From Kribbella soli (GTDB lineage: Bacteria; Actinomycetota; Actinomycetes; Propionibacteriales; Kribbellaceae), in assembly GCF_004331345.1 (NCBI RefSeq), contig NZ_SJJZ01000002.1, positions 992,001-1,056,000 on the forward strand: DNA of 64,000 bases, read 5' to 3'. The position numbers were made by a program, and so were the translations under genes. This document shows positions 40,821 through 48,503 of the stretch, in pieces (position 1 is the first letter of the stretch; every line of letters starts with the position of its first letter). The notes under the pieces were generated by a model that was given only the letters and a program-made list of their open reading frames with translations, was not told the origin of the DNA and searched no databases.

Positions 40821-43800
40821 TCAGCGGAAGTCGCGGGATTTCGTGCGGGCGGCCAGGGGAAGGCGTTGGAGATGGTCGGCGGAGAGGTTGGTTACTTCGC
40901 CGGCGCGTTCTACCCGGCCGCGGATGATCATGGCGGCGGCGTTGCGGGCCACAGCGGCATGGCGGTGCCAGCAGCCGACGGTGATGACGATGTTCGCCAT
41001 GCCGGTCTCGTCCTCGAGGTTCATGAACGTGACCCCGGAGGCAGTCGCGGGGCGTTGGCGGTGGGTGACCACGCCGGCGACCCGGACGCGGGCGCCGTTC
41101 GGGGCCGCTTTCAACTCGGCCGCCGACAGGATGCCGTCGGCGCGGAGCCGGTCGCGGACCCGTTGCATCGGATGGCTCTCGGTGGTGATCGAGGTTGACC
41201 ACAGGTCGGCCATGTCGGCCTCGATGTCGCTCATCCCGGGCAGCGTCGGCGGCGGGCCGGCCGCGGTGATCCCGGCCAGCTGACCCGGACGTTCCTCGGC
41301 GGCCCGGCCCGCTTCCCACAACGCCTGCCGCCGGTCGAGCCCGAAGCAGTCGAACGCCCCCGCGGTCGCCAGCGCCTCGACCTGTGCCGCGGTGATCCCG
41401 GTACGCCGGACCAGGTCGGCCATCTCGGTGAACGGCCCGCCCCGCTCCCGCTCCTCGACGATCAGCTTCGCGCCCTTCTCCCCGACCGTGCGTACTTCGG
41501 ACAACCCGAGCCGGACCGCGAACACGCCGTCCCGGCGATGCACCGTGGTGTCGAACGGCGCCTTCGGATCGAACGGACCCACCAACGGCTGCGGGTCCGC
41601 CAAACACTCGTCCAACCCGGTCGGCCCGGTCCGCTGCTGCCCGTCGACCAGCAACTCGAGCCCCGCGTCGACCCCCGACAGGTGCAGGTGCGGACGTCGT
41701 ACCTCGACACCGTGCCGGCGGGCGTCGGCGACCAGGGACTGCGGTGAGTAGAACCCCATCGGCTGCGCCCGGAGCAGTGCGGCCAGGAACGCGGCCGGGT
41801 AGTGCAGCCGCAGCCACGTGCTGGAGTAGACGAGCAGCGCGAAGCTGATCGAGTGCGACTCGGCGAACCCGAAGTTCGCGAACGCCTCGATCTTGGCGTA
41901 GATCTCGTCGGCCAGCTCCCCGGTGATCCCGTTGCCCGCCATCCCGGCGTACAGCTTGTCCTTCAGGGACGAGATCTTCTCGATGCCGCGTTTGGAGCCC
42001 ATCGCGCGGCGCAGCAGGTCGGCCTCGTCGCCGTCGATCTCGCCGACCGCCATCGCCATCTGCATCAGCTGCTCCTGGAACAGCGGGACGCCCATGGTCC
42101 GCTCCAGCACCGGCTCCAGCTTCGGGTGCAGATAGGTGATCGGCTCCTCGCCGGTCCGGCGGCGGATGTACGGATGCACGGCGCCGCCTTGGATCGGGCC
42201 GGGCCGGATCAGCGCGATCTCGGTGACCAGGTCGTAGAACCGCCGCGGTTTCAGCCGCGGCAGGGTCGCCATCTGCGCCCGGGACTCCACCTGGAACACG
42301 CCCACCGAGTCCGCGTGGCAGAGCTGGTCGTAGACCCCGGCCTCCTCCCGCGGGATCGTGTGCAGCTCCCACGACTCCCCGAGCTGCTCGCGGACCATGT
42401 CCAGGCAGTACTGCAGCGCGGCCAGCATGCCGAGCCCGAGCAGGTCGAACTTCACCAGCCCCATCCACGCGCAGTCGTCCTTGTCCCACTGCAGGACCGT
42501 GCGGTTCTCCATCCGGGCGTGCTCGATCGGCACCACCTCGCCGACCGGACGCTCGGTCAGCACCATCCCGCCGGAGTGGATCCCCAGGTGCCGCGGGAAC
42601 TTCAGCAGCTCGGTCGCCATCCCCACCACCTGCGGCGGGATGTCGTGCTCGGTCGACGTGATCTCCGGGCTCCAGCCGTCCACCTGTTTCGACCACGCGT
42701 CCTGCTGACCGACGGAGTACCCCAGTGCCTTGGCCATGTCCCGTACGGCGGACTTCGGGCGGTAGGAGATCACGTTCGCCACCTGGGCCGCGTTGTGCCG
42801 GCCGTACTTGGTGTAGACGTGCTGGATCACCTCCTCGCGGCGTCCGGAGTCGAAGTCGACGTCGATGTCCGGCTCCTCGGCGCGGGTGGTGGCCAGGAAC
42901 CGCTCGAACGGCAGGTTGTAGAGGATGCTGTCCACCGCGGTGATCCCGAGCGCGTAGCAGACCGCGGAGTTCGCCGCCGATCCCCTGCCCTGGCAGAGGA
43001 TCCCGTTGTGGTGGGCGAACCGGACGATGTCCTCCACGATCAGGAAGTACCCCGGGAAGCCCTTCTCCTCGATGACGTCGAGCTCCCGCTCCAGCCGCTC
43101 GTACGCGTCCGGGCGCGCCGCACGCGTCCCGTACCGCCGGGCGGCGCCGGTGAAGGTCAGCTCCCGCAGCCACGACATCGGGTCATGACCGTCGGGTACG
43201 TCGCGCAGCGGCAGCTTCGGTTTCGCCCGGGCGAGGTCGAACGCGAGCTGGTCCGCCAGCGTCACCGAGCGCGCCACCGCCCCGTCGTACCGCTGGAAGC
43301 GGGCGGTCATCTCCGCGCCGGAACGCACGAACGCCATCCCGCTCGACGGCAGCCAGCCGTCCATCGCGTCCAGGTCGCGACGCGCCCGTACGGCGGCCAG
43401 CGCGGCAGCCAGCTTGTGCTGGGCCGGGGTCGCGTAATGAACGTTGTTCGTGGCAACTACCGGGAGGCCGCGGTCGGCGGCCAGGCCGGCCAGGACCCGG
43501 TTCCGCGTGGTGTCGGCGGGGACGTGGTGGTCGATCAGCTCGACGACCACCCGGTCCTTGCCGAACAGCGCGGTCAGCCGGTCCAGCTCGCGACCGGCCG
43601 CCGCCGGACCGTCGGCACGCCCGCCCAGCTCCAGCGCCTGCCGGACCAGTCCCTTACGGCACCCGGTCAGGATCACCCAGTGGTCACGACCCTTGTCGGC
43701 CAACCGCTCCAGCGAGTAGACCGGCTTCCCCTTCTCCCCGCCCTTCAACTGCGCCTCGGTGATCTCACCGGCCAGCTTGTGGTACCCCTCCTGCCCCTCG

Positions 43801-44252
43801 GCCAGCACCAGCAGGTGACTGCCCTCAGGGTCCGCCACCCCGTTCTGCGGGCCGGTCAGCCCCAGGGACAGCTCCGCCCCGAACACGGTCGGCAGCGAGT
43901 ACGCCGCCGCGGCCTCAGCGAACCGCGCCGCGCCGTAGAACCCGTCGTGATCGGTCAACGCCAGCGCGTGCAGCCCCTGCCGGACGGCTGCCTCGATCAG
44001 CTCCTCGGGCTGGGAGGCGCCGTCGAGGAAGGAGAAGTTCGAGTGGACGTGGAGCTCGGCGTACGGCACCGCGTGCTCCGGCCTGACGGCCAGAGTCTTC
44101 GAAGGCACATACGGCCCGCGATGCTGCGACCACGCCGGACTGTCACCGCCGTCGCCCGTCACCGGGCGACCACCGTGGCTGCCCGGCCGCGAGCGATCCG
44201 ACAGCTTGCGCTCCAGCTCCGACCATTTGATCGGCGGATTGTTGTATCCCAT
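40821..44252 (-). CDS. dnaE2: Error-prone DNA polymerase III alpha subunit DnaE2
   Basis: A 1143-residue translesion polymerase. The N-terminal PHP domain begins AELHVHSNFSFLDGAS. The polymerase palm carries PDIDVDFDSGRREEV with the catalytic aspartates, and GRGSAANSAVCYALG precedes it. The C-terminus has a helix-hairpin-helix region and an OB fold (RVRVAGVVTHRQRP, then FMNLEDETGMANIV). The start is ATG 44252, with the conserved GYNNPPIKWSELER; upstream codons overlap the promoter. A LexA box lies 34 bases upstream. DnaE2 usually acts with ImuA and ImuB, which are not adjacent here. Confidence 0.95.
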   Translation of the reverse strand: MGYNNPPIKWSELERKLSDRSRPGSHGGRPVTGDGGDSPAWSQHRGPYVPSKTLAVRPEHAVPYAELHVHSNFSFLDGASQPEELIEAAVRQGLHALALTDHDGFYGAARFAEAAAAYSLPTVFGAELSLGLTGPQNGVADPEGSHLLVLAEGQEGYHKLAGEITEAQLKGGEKGKPVYSLERLADKGRDHWVILTGCRKGLVRQALELGGRADGPAAAGRELDRLTALFGKDRVVVELIDHHVPADTTRNRVLAGLAADRGLPVVATNNVHYATPAQHKLAAALAAVRARRDLDAMDGWLPSSGMAFVRSGAEMTARFQRYDGAVARSVTLADQLAFDLARAKPKLPLRDVPDGHDPMSWLRELTFTGAARRYGTRAARPDAYERLERELDVIEEKGFPGYFLIVEDIVRFAHHNGILCQGRGSAANSAVCYALGITAVDSILYNLPFERFLATTRAEEPDIDVDFDSGRREEVIQHVYTKYGRHNAAQVANVISYRPKSAVRDMAKALGYSVGQQDAWSKQVDGWSPEITSTEHDIPPQVVGMATELLKFPRHLGIHSGGMVLTERPVGEVVPIEHARMENRTVLQWDKDDCAWMGLVKFDLLGLGMLAALQYCLDMVREQLGESWELHTIPREEAGVYDQLCHADSVGVFQVESRAQMATLPRLKPRRFYDLVTEIALIRPGPIQGGAVHPYIRRRTGEEPITYLHPKLEPVLERTMGVPLFQEQLMQMAMAVGEIDGDEADLLRRAMGSKRGIEKISSLKDKLYAGMAGNGITGELADEIYAKIEAFANFGFAESHSISFALLVYSSTWLRLHYPAAFLAALLRAQPMGFYSPQSLVADARRHGVEVRRPHLHLSGVDAGLELLVDGQQRTGPTGLDECLADPQPLVGPFDPKAPFDTTVHRRDGVFAVRLGLSEVRTVGEKGAKLIVEERERGGPFTEMADLVRRTGITAAQVEALATAGAFDCFGLDRRQALWEAGRAAEERPGQLAGITAAGPPPTLPGMSDIEADMADLWSTSITTESHPMQRVRDRLRADGILSAAELKAAPNGARVRVAGVVTHRQRPATASGVTFMNLEDETGMANIVITVGCWHRHAAVARNAAAMIIRGRVERAGEVTNLSADHLQRLPLAARTKSRDFR

Positions 44253-44285
44253 GCGCCGCTCCCGAACATCACCTGGGAACATATT

Positions 44286-44300
44286 AGAACATAGGTTCGA
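44286..44300. promoter_or_regulatory. LexA (SOS) box of dnaE2
   Basis: AGAACATAGGTTCGA, matching the actinobacterial LexA core GAAC-N4-GTTC, 34 bases before the dnaE2 ATG. It may also affect the divergent LuxR gene. Confidence 0.75.
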
Positions 44301-44354
44301 CTGAAGCCCGGACCCCGGGAGGTAGCCTGCTGGTAAGTCGAGGGGACGCGGCGG

Positions 44355-45965
44355 GTGGACGAGCACACGGACAACCTCACCCTGGCGCGGCAGGCCCACG
44401 CGGCAACGGACTGGGCCACCGCCGCGGCGCTCTTCGACGTGATCGCGACCGAGCGGCTCACCGCGGACGACCTCGCCGCGTACGCCGATGCCGCGTGGTG
44501 GCTCGGCCGGATCGAGGACACCCTGCGGTTGAACGCCGCTGCGTGCGACGCCTTCCTGGCCGACTCCCGGCCGGTCGAGGCCGCATGGACCGCCATGGTG
44601 CTGGGCATCTTCCACCTGGGACGCGGCGACGAGCCACAGGGCATGGGCTGGATCGGCCGTGCCGGACGTCTGCTGCAGGGAGTACCTGAGTGCAAGGTGC
44701 ACGGGTACCTGCTGCACCTGACGGAGGTGGAGACGAACCTGCAGGCCGGCCGGCCCGGAGCGGCGGCGGATGCGGCCCGCCGGACACAGGATCTCGGCCG
44801 CTGGCTCGGCCAGCCGGACCTGGTGGCTCTAGGCCTGAACGGCGAAGGCCGCGCCCTGATCAGGTCCGGCCAGGTGGCCGATGGGCTGAAGTTGCTCGAC
44901 GAGGCGATGGTCACCGTCCTGGACGGCCGGCTCGACCCGTTCGCATCAGGCACCCTCTACTGCCACACCATCGCGACCTGTCACGAGGTCGCCGACATCC
45001 GCCGGATGAGCCACTGGATCGGCCTGACCGAGCAGTGGCTGGCCACCTTCCCCGCCGCCGTCGCGTTCGGAGGCCTGTGCGCGGTGCACCGGGCGCAGCT
45101 TCAGTTGCTCCGCGGCGAATGGGACGAGGCCGAGCGAACCGCGCTGCGGGTCGCGGTGGAACTGGACGTCAACCGGATCGACTACGCCGCGGAGGCCTGG
45201 TACGTCGTGGCCGAGGTACGCCGGCTGCGTGGCGACCCGAGCGCCGCCGATGCATACGACGAGGCACATGCCCGCGGGCGCGACCCGCAGCCGGGACGTG
45301 CGCTGTTGCAACTCCGGAAGAATCAGCCTGCGGCCGCCGCGACGGCGGTGCGCTCGGCTCTGGCCGCAGTCGGTCCTGACCCGTTGCGCCGGGCCCCGCT
45401 CTGGTCTGCCGCAGTCGAGATCGCGATCGCCGCGGGCCGGCTGGACGATGCGTCGGCCGCAGCTTCCGAGCTCGCAGCGACGGCATCGACGTACGCCACA
45501 TCGGGGCTCGAGGCGATGGCGGCCGCGGCACGCGGCGCGGTGTTGCTGGCCCAGGATCGCGCCGAGGAGGCCCTTCCGGTACTTCGCGACGCGTGCCGGC
45601 GCTGGCACGGACTCGGCGCGGCGTACGACGCAGCCGCGATCTGTGTCCGGCTCGCTGTCGCCTATCGGGCCTTCGGCGACGAGACGTCCGCCGCTGCGGA
45701 GGTCGCGCGGGCCGAGACGACGTTCGAGCGACTGGGAGCCTACCGGCAGGCGCCGGGCTCGCCCGACGGGTTGACCGGGCGCGAGTGCGAGGTGCTGTCA
45801 CTCGTGGCCGACGGCCGCTCCAACCGGGAGATCGGCCAGGCGCTGCACATCAGCGACCGCACGGTCGCGCGGCATCTGACGAACGCCTTCCACAAGATCG
45901 GTGTCGCCTCGCGGACGCAGGCCGCGCGCTACGCCATCGACCACGGGCTGACAGCCGGTCGGTGA
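44355..45965 (+). CDS. LuxR-family regulator with TPR-like region
   Basis: A 536-residue regulator. The first 450 residues are helical repeats (ARQAHAATDWATAAALFDVIA and similar), and the last 65 form a LuxR helix-turn-helix: GLTGRECEVLSLVADGRSNREIGQALHIS, then DRTVARHLTNAFHKIGVASR. There is no Walker-type ATPase domain. The GTG start follows AGGGGA. It precedes an alpha/beta hydrolase by about 120 bases, with an inverted repeat in the gap that could be its operator; such LuxR-hydrolase pairs are common in actinobacteria. Confidence 0.85.
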   Translation: MDEHTDNLTLARQAHAATDWATAAALFDVIATERLTADDLAAYADAAWWLGRIEDTLRLNAAACDAFLADSRPVEAAWTAMVLGIFHLGRGDEPQGMGWIGRAGRLLQGVPECKVHGYLLHLTEVETNLQAGRPGAAADAARRTQDLGRWLGQPDLVALGLNGEGRALIRSGQVADGLKLLDEAMVTVLDGRLDPFASGTLYCHTIATCHEVADIRRMSHWIGLTEQWLATFPAAVAFGGLCAVHRAQLQLLRGEWDEAERTALRVAVELDVNRIDYAAEAWYVVAEVRRLRGDPSAADAYDEAHARGRDPQPGRALLQLRKNQPAAAATAVRSALAAVGPDPLRRAPLWSAAVEIAIAAGRLDDASAAASELAATASTYATSGLEAMAAAARGAVLLAQDRAEEALPVLRDACRRWHGLGAAYDAAAICVRLAVAYRAFGDETSAAAEVARAETTFERLGAYRQAPGSPDGLTGRECEVLSLVADGRSNREIGQALHISDRTVARHLTNAFHKIGVASRTQAARYAIDHGLTAGR

Positions 45966-45970
45966 CGCGG

Positions 45971-45988
45971 CTACGCACAACCGCGTAG
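45971..45988. promoter_or_regulatory. Inverted repeat between LuxR and hydrolase genes
   Basis: CTACGC-acaacc-GCGTAG, perfect six-base arms, just after the LuxR stop and about 95 bases before the hydrolase ATG. Candidate LuxR-type operator. Confidence 0.45.
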
Positions 45989-46083
45989 ATCGACCGCCGG
46001 CAGTTGGTCAATCGCACGGATGCCGAGGCTGCCGCGCGCGACCTAGCGTCTCGGTACACGCACCTGTTCAGGAGGAGATCATC

Positions 46084-46929
46084 ATGACTGACGAGCGGAT
46101 CCACCGAGCCGTCTCCGCCGACGGCACCGACATCGCCGGACGAGTACAGGGCCGGGGGCCGGCGCTGGTGCTGGTCCACGGCGGGATCGGTGACGGCGAC
46201 CTCGCCTGGGAGGCGCTCCTCCCCCACCTCACCGACCGGTTCACCTGCTACCTGCCCAGCACCCGCGGCCGCGGGCTGTCGGGTGACAACCCGGACCACT
46301 CGCCCGTGCGCCTGGAGGAGGACGTCACCGCGTTCGTGGAGAGCATCGGAGCGCCCGTCTGCCTGGTCGGCTGGTCGGGCAGCGGAGCATGGGTGCTCGG
46401 GGCGGCCGCGCGCAGCAGATCGGTGGCTGCTGTCGCCGCCTACGAGCCCGGCGTGATGTCGGTGATGCGAGAAGAAGACCGCGCCCGTACGTTCGCGGCC
46501 CTGGCGACAATGGGTACGGCGACCGCAGAAGGGCGGTTCGTGGACGCCATGCGCGCGTTCGCCCCGTGGATCTGCACCGACGACGAGATCGCCGCCTTGG
46601 CGGAGACGGACTTCTCCGCGCGATGGGCAGGCTGCACCCTGGGGATGCTCCGGTTCATCCAGGCCGACGCGGCCTACGACGGACTCCGATCCACCGACCC
46701 CGCGGCGCTCAGGACGATCGGCGTACCGGTCCTGCTCCTACGGGGCGGACAGACTCTGCTCGACAGCTGGTTCACCGACGCGGCACGGTACATCGCCCAG
46801 TACGTCACCGACGTACACATCCGTGAACTGCCGGGCGTTGGCCACTTCGCCCCGCTGGTCGCCCCGAGCCCTCTCGCTGACGAGCTGATCTCCTTCTTCG
46901 AATCGGCCCGGCAACCCAGTCTGAAGTAA
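46084..46929 (+). CDS. Alpha/beta hydrolase
   Basis: A 281-residue alpha/beta hydrolase. The oxyanion strand is PALVLVHGGIGDG, the nucleophile elbow GWSGSG has Ser near residue 99, and the C-terminal histidine is in LPGVGHFAPL. CAGGAGGAG precedes the ATG. It is the probable target of the upstream LuxR protein. The substrate is unknown; the sequence resembles small esterases and haloperoxidase-like hydrolases. Confidence 0.88.
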   Translation: MTDERIHRAVSADGTDIAGRVQGRGPALVLVHGGIGDGDLAWEALLPHLTDRFTCYLPSTRGRGLSGDNPDHSPVRLEEDVTAFVESIGAPVCLVGWSGSGAWVLGAAARSRSVAAVAAYEPGVMSVMREEDRARTFAALATMGTATAEGRFVDAMRAFAPWICTDDEIAALAETDFSARWAGCTLGMLRFIQADAAYDGLRSTDPAALRTIGVPVLLLRGGQTLLDSWFTDAARYIAQYVTDVHIRELPGVGHFAPLVAPSPLADELISFFESARQPSLK

Positions 46930-47004
46930 ATGGCTGGCCGGTGTGACGAGCGGGTTGGTACCGTGCCGTGGTCCGTGACATTCACGCCTGGAGGTGAGGC
47001 CCCG

Positions 47005-47061
47005 ATGAACGCAGTAGCGCAGTGGGTGCTCCCCTTCCCGTGGTCACGGGCGGGCGATTGA
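47005..47061 (+). CDS. 18-residue leader peptide upstream of GNAT-IF-1 operon
   Basis: A short reading frame of 18 codons (MNAVAQWVLPFPWSRAGD) with an excellent ribosome site GGAGGTGAGG seven bases upstream, ending 51 bases before the acetyltransferase ATG. It contains WVLPFPW with two Trp and two Pro, the kind of sequence that can stall ribosomes. The GNAT ribosome site lies in a structured region (47064-47113), so stalling could expose it, as in translational attenuation of antibiotic-resistance genes. This is too short for statistical proof of coding; the strong Shine-Dalgarno is the main evidence. Confidence 0.5.
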   Translation: MNAVAQWVLPFPWSRAGD

Positions 47062-47063
47062 CG

Positions 47064-47113
47064 TAGGTGTCGCCGGGAGCGCCTCGAGAAGCACTCCCGA
47101 GAGGAAACACCTA
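47064..47113 (+). promoter_or_regulatory. Candidate attenuator hairpin over the GNAT start
   Basis: Outer stem TAGGTGT (47064-47070) with ACACCTA (47107-47113, including the A of the start codon) and inner stem CGGGAG (47074-47079) with CTCCCG (47094-47099). The AGAGGAA ribosome site lies in the internal loop. An alternative pairing CCTC (47082-47085) with GAGG (47101-47104) would cover the ribosome site directly. Confidence 0.45.
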
Positions 47114-47868
47114 TGGACACTTTGCCTTTCACGATCTCTCGCGTCGCCGACAACCAGTGGCACGCGATCGAGAACGACCTGGTCGTCGGCCGCGGTCACG
47201 CAGCGCGGCGACTCGACGGCCGGACCTTCCTCAGCATCGACACCTGGCGCGACGCTGTCTTCGGTCGGCTCGCCGCCGCCATGGCGACCGACCAGCCGCA
47301 GTACACGGTGGTCGACGAGACCGACCACAACCTCATGACCAATTGGGTACTCGCGGGATTCACGACATCGCGTCGCGAAGCGGAGTTCGTCGTACCCACC
47401 GCCCCAACCCGGGCAACCGTGCCGTCCGGGGTCACCATCACGACCGCCACCGAGACCCCACTGCGTGAGCTGGACCAGGCGATTCGCGACGAAATCGAGT
47501 CCACCGTCGGCTGGCACACGATGCCCGCGGAGGTGCTGCCCTGGCAAGGCGGCACGAGGCCGATCGACCCGTCGAACTACACGGTCGCGGTCCGGGATGA
47601 CCGGTACGTCGGACTGGTCCGGGTAGCCACGATGACCCGGCGCCCGCGCATCGGCCTGGTCGCCGTACTGGCGGCCGAGCAACGGCACGGCATCGGCCGG
47701 GCGTTGCTCGATCACGTGCTGGACGGTCTGCACAGCTGGGGATTCGAAGCCGCCACGGCGGAGGTCGACGAGACCAACACGGCCGCGCTGGCACTGTTCG
47801 AGGGGCTCGGCGCACGCCGTACGGGCAGCAGTCTGGAACTGGTCCGCCGGCCGGGAAAGGCGGCCTGA
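47113..47868 (+). CDS. GNAT-family N-acetyltransferase
   Basis: A 251-residue acetyltransferase whose catalytic GNAT fold is in the C-terminal half: [22 protein letters not shown] is motif A (RxxGxG) and [17 protein letters not shown] is motif B. The N-terminal 100 residues form a second, degenerate domain. GAGAGGAA precedes the ATG. It is co-transcribed with an IF-1 gene two bases downstream and preceded by a leader peptide. It may acetylate an antibiotic or a translation component. Confidence 0.88.
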   Translation: MDTLPFTISRVADNQWHAIENDLVVGRGHAARRLDGRTFLSIDTWRDAVFGRLAAAMATDQPQYTVVDETDHNLMTNWVLAGFTTSRREAEFVVPTAPTRATVPSGVTITTATETPLRELDQAIRDEIESTVGWHTMPAEVLPWQGGTRPIDPSNYTVAVRDDRYVGLVRVATMTRRPRIGLVAVLAAEQRHGIGRALLDHVLDGLHSWGFEAATAEVDETNTAALALFEGLGARRTGSSLELVRRPGKAA

Positions 47869-47870
47869 CG

Positions 47871-48095
47871 ATGTCCAGAGCAGCAGGCGGCATCGAGGTC
47901 GAGGGCACCGTGGTCGAGTGCCTCCGGAACGCCAACTTCCGGGTGGAGCTCGCCAACGGGCACAAGGTCCTCGCCCACATCAGCGGAAAGATCCGGAAGA
48001 ACTACATCAAGATCCTCCCCGAGGACCGCGTCCTCGTGGAGCTCAGCCCCTACGACCTGACCCGGGGCAGGATCGTCTTCCGCTACCGGAACTGA
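47871..48095 (+). CDS. infA: Translation initiation factor IF-1 (additional copy)
   Basis: A 74-residue OB-fold IF-1 almost colinear with the housekeeping protein: [40 protein letters not shown] and [16 protein letters not shown]. The main actinobacterial infA lies in the ribosomal-protein operon and begins MAKKDG; this copy begins MSRAAGG and sits after an acetyltransferase, so it is probably a paralogue. It should bind the 30S A site. The two-base gap to the GNAT stop implies coupled translation, linking IF-1 dosage to the leader-controlled operon. Confidence 0.93.
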   Translation: MSRAAGGIEVEGTVVECLRNANFRVELANGHKVLAHISGKIRKNYIKILPEDRVLVELSPYDLTRGRIVFRYRN

Positions 48096-48132
48096 CCTCC
48101 TATCGCACACACCGTCCGCCGGGATCAAGACT

Positions 48133-48147
48133 AGAACATATGTTCGA
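48133..48147. promoter_or_regulatory. LexA (SOS) box of the 48168 gene
   Basis: AGAACATATGTTCGA, with the perfectly palindromic core GAACATATGTTC, 21 bases before an ATG; a -10-like TAATCT follows. It differs from the dnaE2 box at two positions. Confidence 0.72.
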
Positions 48148-48167
48148 TGAAGCGGTAATCTGAAAAC

Positions 48168-48503
48168 ATGCTTGGTCGGTTCACGGTTCGGCCGTCCGAC
48201 GACGGATCCAACAGGTTCGGCGTCTGGGACGGTGCGGTCAACGGGTGGCGTGCAACAGGGATCGACGACGAGGGGCAGGCGCGCGAGCTGGCCGCCGATC
48301 TCGACGTGCAGTACGACGCCCACGGCCCCCGCGCCGCGGACGCCGTACGGCACGTCGATCCTGCGCAGCCGGTGCAGCGGGCGACCTGGTCGACCGGCCG
48401 GCTGGACGTCTGGATCCGCGACAAGGGGGTGTGGCTGGGGCGGTTCCGCGACGAGGACGGTCAGATCACCTGGGTCCCGGGAACAGACCTCCGACCCCTC
48501 TAG
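48168..48503 (+). CDS. Small hypothetical protein under SOS control
   Basis: A 111-residue cytoplasmic protein with no recognised domain. It is rich in Trp, Arg and Asp (NRFGVWDGAVNGWRATGID, then WSTGRLDVWIRDKGVWLGRF) and looks like a small beta-rich fold. A near-perfect LexA box lies 21 bases before the start and a -10-like TAATCT directly precedes it, so the transcript has a very short leader and should be induced by DNA damage. The stop overlaps the convergent penicillin-binding protein gene by four bases. Confidence 0.75.
   Translation: MLGRFTVRPSDDGSNRFGVWDGAVNGWRATGIDDEGQARELAADLDVQYDAHGPRAADAVRHVDPAQPVQRATWSTGRLDVWIRDKGVWLGRFRDEDGQITWVPGTDLRPL

Noticed and set aside
42001..43173. An alternative minus-strand frame inside dnaE2, part of an 806-codon frame
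   Set aside because: Out of frame with the DnaE2 motifs and without recognisable domains.
41802..44294. An 830-codon plus-strand frame opposite dnaE2
   Set aside because: dnaE2 has all its catalytic motifs on the minus strand; this frame has none.
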